Source of the DNA: Crassaminicella profunda
GTDB lineage: Bacteria; Bacillota; Clostridia; Peptostreptococcales; Thermotaleaceae
Reading direction: 5' to 3'
Assembly (NCBI RefSeq): GCF_019884785.1
Contig: NZ_CP082326.1
Coordinates: 4,271,355 to 4,335,354, forward strand
DNA length: 64,000 bases
Shown: positions 8,463 through 15,872 of the stretch, piece after piece
Layout: every line of letters starts with the position of its first letter
How positions within the stretch are numbered: position 1 is the stretch's first letter
Notes under the pieces: generated by a model
Database searches by the model: none
What the model saw: only the letters and a program-made list of their open reading frames with translations
What the model was told of the DNA's origin: nothing
Made by a program: the position numbers and the translations under genes

Positions 8463-9854
8463 ATGCATAAGGGGCATGAAAAGTATATATTGTGGTTCAT
8501 ATTATTATTTGTTGTAGCAGCTTCTTTGATAGGAACCTTTTATATTGATTATTCGAGAATATTAAAAAAACAATACGTTGAATCTTTTGATGATTCTATT
8601 GTTCAATTAGATGATTCTGTTTCTGAATTTTTTTCTACCTTTGAAAATGCTTTACAAATGTTTTCTAAAAATGAAATGGTACAGAAGGTTTCAGATGATC
8701 CTAATAAGTATTATCTACAAACTATGCAGCTTTTTAAATCTTTTCAGCAGTCTTATGCTGCTACTGCTTTTGCTTATTTTGCGCCAAATAAAATTATTTT
8801 AGGAAACAAAAAACTTATTACTTGGCCTGATACATCAGAAGCATTAGCCAATACAGAATGGACTGCTACAAAGAGACCTTGGTATATGGGGGCAATAGCA
8901 GCAAAAGGGAGAATTGCATGGACGAAACCTTATTTAGATGCTACAACAAAAAAGCCTATTGTTACTATCTCTAGAATAGTAAGAGATGAAAGTGATGAAT
9001 TAAAGGGCGTTATGGCAATAGATTTTTTTTTAGATGAATTATCTAATAAAATTGAAAACTTTAAAGCCTTTAAGCAGGGACATGCTTTTGTGATTGCGCA
9101 AGATGGGAAAGAGTATTATTTTATATCTAGGGATATGAAAAATAGAAGATTTGATAAAATAATTGAAAAGGCTTGGAGGGGTAACCTACTTGATAAAAAA
9201 TCTGGTAATTTTACAGTTAATGAAAATAATGTAGATTATTATATTACCTATAAGATCAATAAACCAACAGGATGGAAAATAATAGGAATTATAGAAGAAG
9301 AAAAAATTTATAAACCTGCAAAGGATATGATAAAAAAAATATTTACAAGTAGTTTAATGATCATGGGAATGGGAATCATGAGTATTGTATATATCTTTAA
9401 ACAGATGAGAAAATCTATAAGAGATTTAAGTCATTCTTTGAATGATTATGAAAATATGTATGATATGGATGAGAGCTTGTCCAATCAATTTAATATTTTG
9501 TTAGAGGATGATGAGCATCTCATAGATGAATCAAGTGATTATATGGGTGCATTATTTGAAAGCCAAAGTGAATTAGAAAAATTAATGGATAGGATGAACG
9601 ATCAATTTAAAAATCCTCGAGTAGTAAACCTTAAAGAGCTTGAGCATATAATTAATCAATTAAATAAATTTAGAAAAAAATTTGAGAAAAGTTCCTTGAA
9701 GGTAGAGGAAATTCAGAAAGAAAATATAGAAAATCATATGGGTCTTCTATTAGATAAGATAAAGGATTTAAAAAAGGATTATATGGATGAAGAGCAGGTT
9801 AAGATCATATATAAAATAGAAAAAAAATTGATGATGAGGGATATAGACATGTAA
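8463..9854 (+). CDS. Cache-domain membrane protein without output domain
   Basis: A 463-residue membrane protein. An N-terminal helix (about residues 9-27) is followed by a roughly 250-residue extracellular double-Cache (PAS-like) sensor domain with typical stretches such as RPWYMGAIAAKGRIAWTKPY and VMAIDFFLDEL. A second helix lies near 291-312. The cytoplasmic part of about 150 residues is acidic and helical, probably coiled coil, with no HAMP, methyl-accepting, GGDEF, kinase or HD domain that I can recognise. An AGGAGG ribosome binding site precedes the ATG. It is divergent from the two-component operon and followed by a lipoprotein gene. Cache domains bind small molecules such as amino acids. 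How the signal would leave this protein is unclear. Confidence 0.75.
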   Translation: MHKGHEKYILWFILLFVVAASLIGTFYIDYSRILKKQYVESFDDSIVQLDDSVSEFFSTFENALQMFSKNEMVQKVSDDPNKYYLQTMQLFKSFQQSYAATAFAYFAPNKIILGNKKLITWPDTSEALANTEWTATKRPWYMGAIAAKGRIAWTKPYLDATTKKPIVTISRIVRDESDELKGVMAIDFFLDELSNKIENFKAFKQGHAFVIAQDGKEYYFISRDMKNRRFDKIIEKAWRGNLLDKKSGNFTVNENNVDYYITYKINKPTGWKIIGIIEEEKIYKPAKDMIKKIFTSSLMIMGMGIMSIVYIFKQMRKSIRDLSHSLNDYENMYDMDESLSNQFNILLEDDEHLIDESSDYMGALFESQSELEKLMDRMNDQFKNPRVVNLKELEHIINQLNKFRKKFEKSSLKVEEIQKENIENHMGLLLDKIKDLKKDYMDEEQVKIIYKIEKKLMMRDIDM

Positions 9855-9974
9855 TGATGTTGTAACTATTTTGTAACAATTTCCAATGAGAACTATAGTA
9901 AAATTATATAGGAAAAGTTTTTACTAGGAGTCAATAACGAGTAGCAATAAAAAGAGCATGAAGGGAAGATGACT

Positions 9975-10991
9975 ATGAAAAAATGGTTGATATGTATTTT
10001 AGCAGTAGTGCTTATATTAGGTGGATGTACAGACACGGAAAACAACCCATCTGATGAAATAAATAAAAATAAGGAAATGAATGAAGAGGTAGAAAAACCT
10101 ATACAAAAAGACCAGACACCTCAAGAGGAGAAAAAATTATCTAAAGAAGATGAAGAAAAAATCATGATTCAATATAATGATTTGCTTACAAAGGGAAAGC
10201 CTTATGAAGTTCTTGCATTTATAGATAAAAATATATTGGAATTATCTGAAGAAAATGCAGATGAAATAATTCAAGGTTTAGAAAAAATACAGAAGCAATA
10301 CAAAAATGAATATACAGAAATTTTAATGGAAGATGATTTAGTCAAACAAAACCAGTTGCATAAAATATTCGGATACAAATTTAATAAACGAAAGGTTGAG
10401 TCTATAGAAGATGAAGATTTAAAAGCTCTTGTGGTGGAGATGATTAAGGGTGGATACAAATTTGTTACCTTAGAAGGTTCTTTTTATCCAATGATAGATT
10501 ATGGATATTTAAAGAAATATCAACCTTACGTATCTGATGAAATGAGAGCATATATAGAGATTGTATCTAGAGAGTCAGACCAGTTTACATGGAATGGAAA
10601 CGTTGTGAATATATCTTGGAAAGTCTTAGGAAATAGAACATTGCAAGCGGAAAGCTATTTAAGAAAATATCCAGACAGTGCAATGAGAAATGAAGTGGCC
10701 AATTTATATATGATGTATATTGGAGCCTTTATGAATGGCTCAAAAAATATGCCATTATTAGACCCTGAGACAAATCAATTAAATGATAAAATTTTAAAGA
10801 ACTATAGAGATTTGATTTCTGACAATGAAGGTTCCATTACGGCAGAGGTAATCAAAGAGTATGTAGATGCCATGGAGAAAAATGATTTTAAGATAGATGA
10901 TACAATTATGGAACTATCAAACAATATTCATCAGAAGGTTATTGAAAAATTAAATTTAGGAGATGGACTTACTGATTATAATGCACAATAA
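9975..10991 (+). CDS. Lipoprotein of unknown function
   Basis: A 338-residue protein with a lipoprotein signal (MKKW, hydrophobic core, lipobox LILGGC). A Lys/Glu-rich linker of about 50 residues follows, then a helical acidic domain without a family I can name. The ATG at 9975 is preferred over 9969 because the GAAGGGA ribosome binding site is then 8 bases away instead of 2. The gene follows the Cache protein by 120 bases and has its own terminator. It should be anchored to the outer face of the membrane. No enzyme motif is visible. Confidence 0.7.
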   Translation: MKKWLICILAVVLILGGCTDTENNPSDEINKNKEMNEEVEKPIQKDQTPQEEKKLSKEDEEKIMIQYNDLLTKGKPYEVLAFIDKNILELSEENADEIIQGLEKIQKQYKNEYTEILMEDDLVKQNQLHKIFGYKFNKRKVESIEDEDLKALVVEMIKGGYKFVTLEGSFYPMIDYGYLKKYQPYVSDEMRAYIEIVSRESDQFTWNGNVVNISWKVLGNRTLQAESYLRKYPDSAMRNEVANLYMMYIGAFMNGSKNMPLLDPETNQLNDKILKNYRDLISDNEGSITAEVIKEYVDAMEKNDFKIDDTIMELSNNIHQKVIEKLNLGDGLTDYNAQ

Positions 10992-10993
10992 AC

Positions 10994-11033
10994 AAAAGAC
11001 CTGCAATGGGGAGGAACCATTTGCAGGTCTTTT
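10994..11033. terminator. Bidirectional terminator between convergent lipoprotein genes
   Basis: Thirteen-base stem AAAAGACCTGCAA / TTGCAGGTCTTTT, with A-rich and T-rich flanks, between genes that converge from both sides. Confidence 0.88.
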
Positions 11034-11074
11034 CTATAAGGAATGATGCTAAAGCACAAAGTTATGTACCTATA

Positions 11075-12151
11075 TTATTTTGACAAATCTTTTAAAGTTT
11101 CCATGATGGCTTTTTTATAGTCATCTTTGCTTTTTGCTCCGATGATTGGTTTCCCTACTATATTACCTTTTCCATCAACAAAAATACTTGTTGGGTAAGC
11201 AGATACATCTTTTAAAAATTCATTTTGAATAACTGGGTTTGGCAGGATATTTAAGTAAGTAACCTTTGTTTTAGCAATAATATCTTTTGCTATTTTTTCA
11301 TTCCCTTTTGCATCTCCAATGATACCTATGACGTTGATATTTTCTTTCTTTACTTCTTCATAAAGTTCTTGTAAATCAGGCATTTCATTAATACAAGGAC
11401 TGCAGAAGGTTCCCCATATGTTAATCATGGTTAGCTTACTTTCTTTAAAAATAGTACTGCTGATATCCTTTCCGTTGATATCTTTTGTTTTAAAGGTTGG
11501 AAAGGTTTTATGAGATTTAAGAGCATCTTCTTTGAATATAGGTTTGAATAGTTTTACACTTGCTTTTAACTTTCCGATTTCTTCATATAATGAATCATAT
11601 ATTTTTTTTGATTCAGGAGATAGACTTTTCATCTCTTCTTTATTTGGATAAGATAGATAATATACAAGTCCTTCCTGCTCTCCTAAAAGAATATTATTTT
11701 TAAGATTAGATAAGGATTCGATGGATTTTTTTCCAATTAATTCTTTTTTATAGATATTAAAATGGATTAAAGGCTTTTCTGCATCAAAGAATGCTTGCAT
11801 TTCTTTTTCTGTAGGTTGTTTACCATCCTTTGTGATATCTTTTATTTGATTTAGTGCTTCATTTGGAACAAAGAAGATTTGTAGTCCACCATAAAAAAGC
11901 TCTCCTGGTGTTGCGGCTAAAACTAAACCATCCATATTTTCATTGTCGTCCCATTTTTTCGGCATAACGAAGCTAATACCAAGATCATCTAATTTAAAAG
12001 GTTCAGAAATATTTTCTTCTGTGGCCTTTTGTTGTTCTATTTCTGCTGTGGCGTTTGTTTTTTCAGTTTCTTTTGTTTCTGTTTTTCCACAGCCTATAGC
12101 AGTGAAAGCTATTGTACCAATTAGTAAAGTAACTACTAGTTTTTTTAACAT
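11075..12151 (-). CDS. TlpA/ResA-like thioredoxin-fold lipoprotein with N-terminal extension
   Basis: A 358-residue lipoprotein (lipobox TAIGC). Residues of roughly 45-210 form an uncharacterised domain. The C-terminal 150 residues form a TlpA-type thioredoxin fold with a Cys-Ser-Pro-Cys redox motif in WGTFCSPCINEMPDLQ. It probably acts outside the membrane as a thiol-disulfide reductant or oxidase. The gene is preceded on the same strand by a second TlpA-like gene, only 25 bases away, whose first active-site cysteine is selenocysteine. The two proteins align well around the active site. The domain between signal and redoxin may bind a partner or substrate. Ribosome binding site AAAGGAG. Confidence 0.85.
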   Translation of the reverse strand: MLKKLVVTLLIGTIAFTAIGCGKTETKETEKTNATAEIEQQKATEENISEPFKLDDLGISFVMPKKWDDNENMDGLVLAATPGELFYGGLQIFFVPNEALNQIKDITKDGKQPTEKEMQAFFDAEKPLIHFNIYKKELIGKKSIESLSNLKNNILLGEQEGLVYYLSYPNKEEMKSLSPESKKIYDSLYEEIGKLKASVKLFKPIFKEDALKSHKTFPTFKTKDINGKDISSTIFKESKLTMINIWGTFCSPCINEMPDLQELYEEVKKENINVIGIIGDAKGNEKIAKDIIAKTKVTYLNILPNPVIQNEFLKDVSAYPTSIFVDGKGNIVGKPIIGAKSKDDYKKAIMETLKDLSK

Positions 12152-12176
12152 AGGGAACTCCTTTCGGTGGGTAGGG

Positions 12177-12704
12177 TTATTTTATGTTTTTCAAAGCTTG
12201 TTCAATAATTTTTTCAAATTCTTCCTTTGGTTGAGAACCTACTATTAATTCTCCTACGATTTCACCTTTGCTATTTACAAGAAGAGATACAGGAACAACA
12301 TTTGTTTTATTTACAAAATCATTCATGAATTGTTCATCGGGAATAATATTTGTAAATGTAACATTTGTTTTTTTCAAAATTTGCAAGGCACCTACATCAT
12401 TACCCATGCCATCAGCAACAATTCCTAACACATTGATCCCTTTTTCCTGCATTTCTGTATATATTGCCTGCAACGCAGGCATTTCATCTATACAGCCACC
12501 TCATCCAGTTGACCATATATTTACTAGAGTAAATTTTTTATCTTCAAAGATTTTGTTAGATACATCTTGATCATTTATATCTTTTAAACTAAACTCGGGC
12601 ATAGCTTTTAAGTCACTTAGTGAAGCTTGAGAATCTTTTTTTCCACAGCCTGCTATACTCATACCTATTGTAAGGATTAGTATCAAAACAACTATTTTTT
12701 TCAT
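12177..12704 (-). CDS. Selenocysteine-containing TlpA-like thioredoxin lipoprotein (UGA read through)
   Basis: The reading frame is interrupted by a single TGA at 12501-12503. If that is read as selenocysteine, the product is a 175-residue lipoprotein (lipobox SIAGC) with one continuous TlpA-type thioredoxin fold. The active site then reads WSTG-U-GGC-IDEMPALQ (Sec68, Cys71). It aligns without gaps to WGTF-C-SPC-INEMPDLQ of the neighbouring paralogue, placing Sec exactly on the first redox cysteine. A SECIS-type hairpin lies just behind the UGA. The frame is otherwise intact, and the start has AGGAGG 7 bases before ATG 12704. A pseudogene is unlikely given the hairpin and the exact position of the codon. 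Function: extracytoplasmic thiol/selenol redox reactions, partner unknown. Confidence 0.9.
12455..12495 (-). promoter_or_regulatory. Bacterial SECIS element for the UGA at 12501-12503
   Basis: On the minus-strand RNA an outer stem CUGUAUA / UAUACAG (12495-12489 with 12461-12455) encloses an internal loop. The inner stem is a perfect 6-bp GCCUGC / GCAGGC (12480-12475 with 12471-12466), capped by a GUU loop whose first base is G. The loop G lies about 27 bases after the UGA, inside the usual 16-37 base range for SelB-recognised hairpins. Confidence 0.85.
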
Positions 12705-12880
12705 CATTTCACCTCCTAGTGTAGACATATAAGATCCATATTTAATGGAATATACCTTTTTTAGTATGCATCTTCATATCTAATGTTAGAATTTATATTG
12801 TATAGATCATAATATTTGTGTTTTCATGAAATAATATTTTATTGTGTAATGCTTATAAAGCTTTAAAAAGGTCTTTTATA

Positions 12881-13006
12881 TTATGAAAGAAAGAAACGTG
12901 ACAAGGATTCTACAATGGTATCGGATTTTACTATTAAATCAAAACTTCCTCTCATAATTCCCATGCTCATAACCATTAAAAGTGTAAAAATCATCTTTTT
13001 TTTCAT
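12881..13006 (-). CDS. Small 41-residue peptide gene near the Bce-type transporter
   Basis: The frame starts ATG AAA AAA AAG with a GGAGGG ribosome binding site 6 bases upstream and encodes 41 residues. These are a basic start, a Met-rich hydrophobic stretch (MIFTLLMVMSMGIM), then a polar tail ending RFFLS. It resembles a small membrane or secreted peptide. A promoter block at 13067-13117, about 60-110 bases upstream, matches the block in front of the transporter operon, which supports expression with that operon. No similarity to a known family is recognised. The evidence is the start context, hydrophobic profile and shared promoter only. Confidence 0.5.
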   Translation of the reverse strand: MKKKMIFTLLMVMSMGIMRGSFDLIVKSDTIVESLSRFFLS

Positions 13007-13066
13007 AGCTCATCCCTCCATAAATTTCATATTATATACTTCTATTTTAAATAAATTTTATCATAT

Positions 13067-13117
13067 TATCCATTGATTTAGCTTACAAAACAAAAACCGT
13101 ACCTTACATTTTTGTAA
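13067..13117 (-). promoter_or_regulatory. BceR-type operator and promoter block upstream of the 41-residue peptide gene
   Basis: The minus strand carries TTACA-AAAA-TGTAA (13117-13104), matching the known BceR-type operator TNACA-N4-TGTAA. A downstream element TTTGTTTTGTAAG and then TAAATCAATGGATA follow. TTGTAA and TATGAT, 17 bases apart, could be -35/-10. A very similar block stands at 18611-18661. Confidence 0.6.
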
Positions 13118-13140
13118 GGTAGGCTGATAGGAATTACCGT

Positions 13141-15066
13141 CTATAGGTTTGCAATTTTATTATAAGAATTTACGGTGAGTATATAATATACAAAATAGAT
13201 CATAGTATATGGAAGAATAGTCAGTAAAGTTGGAATCCATAAAGTTGTATTAAATAATCTTCCTAAAATCAGTAGAGCGACTATGCTATGGCTTATACCT
13301 ATTGCTAAGGGTGCTAAAAAGATCATTAATACTTGTTTTGCGATGGAACGCTTTATTTCTTTTTTGTGAACGCCTATTTTCTTTAAGATGGTATATTTTT
13401 GGCGGTTTTCATGTGCTTCAGTTAATTGCTTAAAATAAATAATACTACCGGTAGCAATTAAAAAGACTAAACCTAAGAAAATACCCACAAATAGAATCAT
13501 CCCCATAAATTTTAATATTCCTTGTGTATCTGCATAATAAGCCATGAGATCTACTTCATTGGGAAGGGACCGAATCAATTCTTTTGTTAATGCATGACTA
13601 TTATTTTTGTTATCAATTATATATCCTTTTTCTCGAATGATATGATTCTTTATATAATATTTTTCATAAATGGTATCATCTACAACAAAGGTTGTTTGAC
13701 CATACCGATCATTCATTGTAGGATATTTGAAATATTCTTTGATTTTTAGTTGTTCTTTTTCATTATTTAAAGATATCTCTATTGTTTGACCGATCATTTT
13801 TTTTGCTTTAGCTATTTGTGATTTTGTTCGAGGATGATCTAATAGAATGATCTCTCTTTCATTTTTTAAAGATGCTTCAATATCTAAACCTTTTATTTGA
13901 GCCAGTTTATTGTATTTACTTTTAGATACAAGATAGATTGTTTTAGATTTTTGATCTTTTAATGTATTATTTTTATTGATGAATTTACCATTTATTTCAA
14001 TGAATTCAACCTGAGCAGTATTTAATATTTTGTTTTCAGGATATTTTGAGATGATTTTTTCAACTTTTTCATCTATACTTTTATCATTTGTTATATAAGA
14101 ATAGCTAAAAGGATACATGGTATCAAACATGTTATTAAAGTCATAGTAAAAACTATAGCAAGTACCTATAGCTGTTAAAGTAGAAGCACTTAAAATAGCT
14201 ATAATAGAGAAGGTAAGTGCATTAGATTTTACACGATACAAAAGGTTAGAAGTACTAATCATATTTATTCCTTTATAATATTTCCTTTTATTATTTTTTG
14301 AACCTTTTACAGCTAAAATTAAAAAGAAATAAAAGAAAATAAATGTACCAACAATAGATGCTACTAAGGTAATAGGAATATTCATTAAAAAGGATGCAGA
14401 ACTGGCCTCTGTCCTGAGACCTATCCCATAACCAGCTATTAAAATAATGATAGATAATATACTTAAGAACATAGACGTTTTTGGTTCTTTTTCTCCAATC
14501 TTTTCAGCTTTAAAAAGCTCAACGAGCTTGTACTTATAAATGATTCTATATCCATGAATAGAAGTAACAAAAAACAATAGGCCAAAAACAAGGATGGTAC
14601 TAAAAAGGGCTTTTAAATTGATTGAAAAATCAACTGCTCCGAAAATACCCATGAATTTTGCTAAAATCATAATAAAAAATTTACAAAGAATACTTCCAAG
14701 GATCGTACCGATAAATAGAGCCAATATACCCATTACCAAATTTTCATAAAAAAGCATACTGCCAATTTGTTTTTTCTTCACCCCTAATAAAGAATAAAGA
14801 GCCATTTCCTTTTTCCTTTTTTTCATGAAAAAGCTTGTGGAATAAGAAATGAAGATTAATGAAAATATGGCAATGACAATAGATGCAAAATTAAATAAAA
14901 CGAGAATTTTTTCATCCCCTTCAACAAAGCGTGCTACCTGATTATTATAGCGCATAGAGACAAATGTGTAATAAATCATTACATTAAATACAATAGATGC
15001 AAAATAGATAAAATAATGATAAAAGTTTCTCTTGATATTCTTTGTTGTTATACTAAATAAGGTCAT
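13141..15066 (-). CDS. BceB-like ABC transporter permease
   Basis: A 641-residue permease of the FtsX/BceB type. It has about ten membrane segments with a large extracellular domain of roughly 200 residues between segments 7 and 8 (around residues 305-525), as in peptide-antibiotic sensing and detoxification transporters. The start at 15066 is preferred because GGAGGAG precedes it; it overlaps the ATPase gene end by 14 bases. A paralogous permease lies on the other side of the same ATPase. Bce-type systems protect the lipid II cycle against peptide antibiotics and signal to a BceS-type kinase; one such kinase gene is upstream at 18688. Confidence 0.88.
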   Translation of the reverse strand: MTLFSITTKNIKRNFYHYFIYFASIVFNVMIYYTFVSMRYNNQVARFVEGDEKILVLFNFASIVIAIFSLIFISYSTSFFMKKRKKEMALYSLLGVKKKQIGSMLFYENLVMGILALFIGTILGSILCKFFIMILAKFMGIFGAVDFSINLKALFSTILVFGLLFFVTSIHGYRIIYKYKLVELFKAEKIGEKEPKTSMFLSILSIIILIAGYGIGLRTEASSASFLMNIPITLVASIVGTFIFFYFFLILAVKGSKNNKRKYYKGINMISTSNLLYRVKSNALTFSIIAILSASTLTAIGTCYSFYYDFNNMFDTMYPFSYSYITNDKSIDEKVEKIISKYPENKILNTAQVEFIEINGKFINKNNTLKDQKSKTIYLVSKSKYNKLAQIKGLDIEASLKNEREIILLDHPRTKSQIAKAKKMIGQTIEISLNNEKEQLKIKEYFKYPTMNDRYGQTTFVVDDTIYEKYYIKNHIIREKGYIIDNKNNSHALTKELIRSLPNEVDLMAYYADTQGILKFMGMILFVGIFLGLVFLIATGSIIYFKQLTEAHENRQKYTILKKIGVHKKEIKRSIAKQVLMIFLAPLAIGISHSIVALLILGRLFNTTLWIPTLLTILPYTMIYFVYYILTVNSYNKIANL

Positions 15067-15817
15067 TGGTATCTCCTCCAAGGGTTTTTAATACATCAAG
15101 AATCTTTTGGAAGAATTCTTTGCGAGAGCCACCTCTTACAAGCTCTGTAAAGAGTCGTCCATCTTTAATAAAAAGAATTCTTTTGCAGTAACTTGCTGCA
15201 AAGGCATCATGGGTGACCATCATAATGGTTGCTTGATTATTTTCATTTAAATCACTCAAGCATTGAAGGAGTTCTGATGATGATTTAGAATCTAATGCTC
15301 CTGTAGGTTCATCTGCAAGTATTAGCTTTGGGTTATGGATGATAGCTCTTGCTGCTGCTGTTCTTTGTTTTTGCCCGCCAGATATTTCATAAGGATATTT
15401 GTTCAATAAATCTGTAATGCCTAAAATATTTGATACGGTATTTACCTTTTTTTCTATTTCTTTAACGGAAACTTTTGAAAGGGCTAAGGGAAGTACAATA
15501 TTTTCTTTAACCGTTAAAGTGTCCAAAAGATTAAAATCTTGGAAAATAAATCCTAATTTGTCTCTTCTAAAGGAAGATAATTTATCTTCATTCATTTTCA
15601 CAATATCATCTCCATCAATATGAATGCTTCCTCCTGTAGGGCTATCGATGGTAGAAATTACATTTAAAAGGGTGGTTTTTCCTGCTCCAGAAGGCCCCAT
15701 AATTCCTACAAATTCCCCTTCTTTGATGTCTAGAGATATATCATCTAGTGCAGGATAAATGTTTCCTCTTGAACCGTATACTTTTTTTACATTTTTAGCC
15801 GTTAATACATTTTTCAT
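15053..15817 (-). CDS. BceA-like ABC transporter ATP-binding protein
   Basis: A 254-residue ABC ATPase with Walker A GPSGAGKTT, signature ISGGQKQRTAAARA, Walker B LILADEPTGALD and the H-loop in VTHDAFAA. This is the MacB/BceA subclass, which pairs with FtsX-like permeases. An AGGAGGAA site precedes the ATG. It is flanked by two large BceB-like permease genes transcribed in the same direction, so it may serve both as a shared motor. Alternatively only one permease uses it. Confidence 0.92.
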   Translation of the reverse strand: MKNVLTAKNVKKVYGSRGNIYPALDDISLDIKEGEFVGIMGPSGAGKTTLLNVISTIDSPTGGSIHIDGDDIVKMNEDKLSSFRRDKLGFIFQDFNLLDTLTVKENIVLPLALSKVSVKEIEKKVNTVSNILGITDLLNKYPYEISGGQKQRTAAARAIIHNPKLILADEPTGALDSKSSSELLQCLSDLNENNQATIMMVTHDAFAASYCKRILFIKDGRLFTELVRGGSRKEFFQKILDVLKTLGGDTNDLI

Positions 15818-15872
15818 TTAGATTCCTCCTAAAAATTATTTTTAAATAGAATAAAGTAATTTGAATGATAAA

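Noticed and set aside
12482-12520. A nonsense mutation or frameshift making the second TlpA gene a pseudogene
   Set aside because: The stop is TGA exactly at the first redox cysteine, the frame continues unbroken on both sides, and a SECIS-like hairpin follows, so recoding explains it better.
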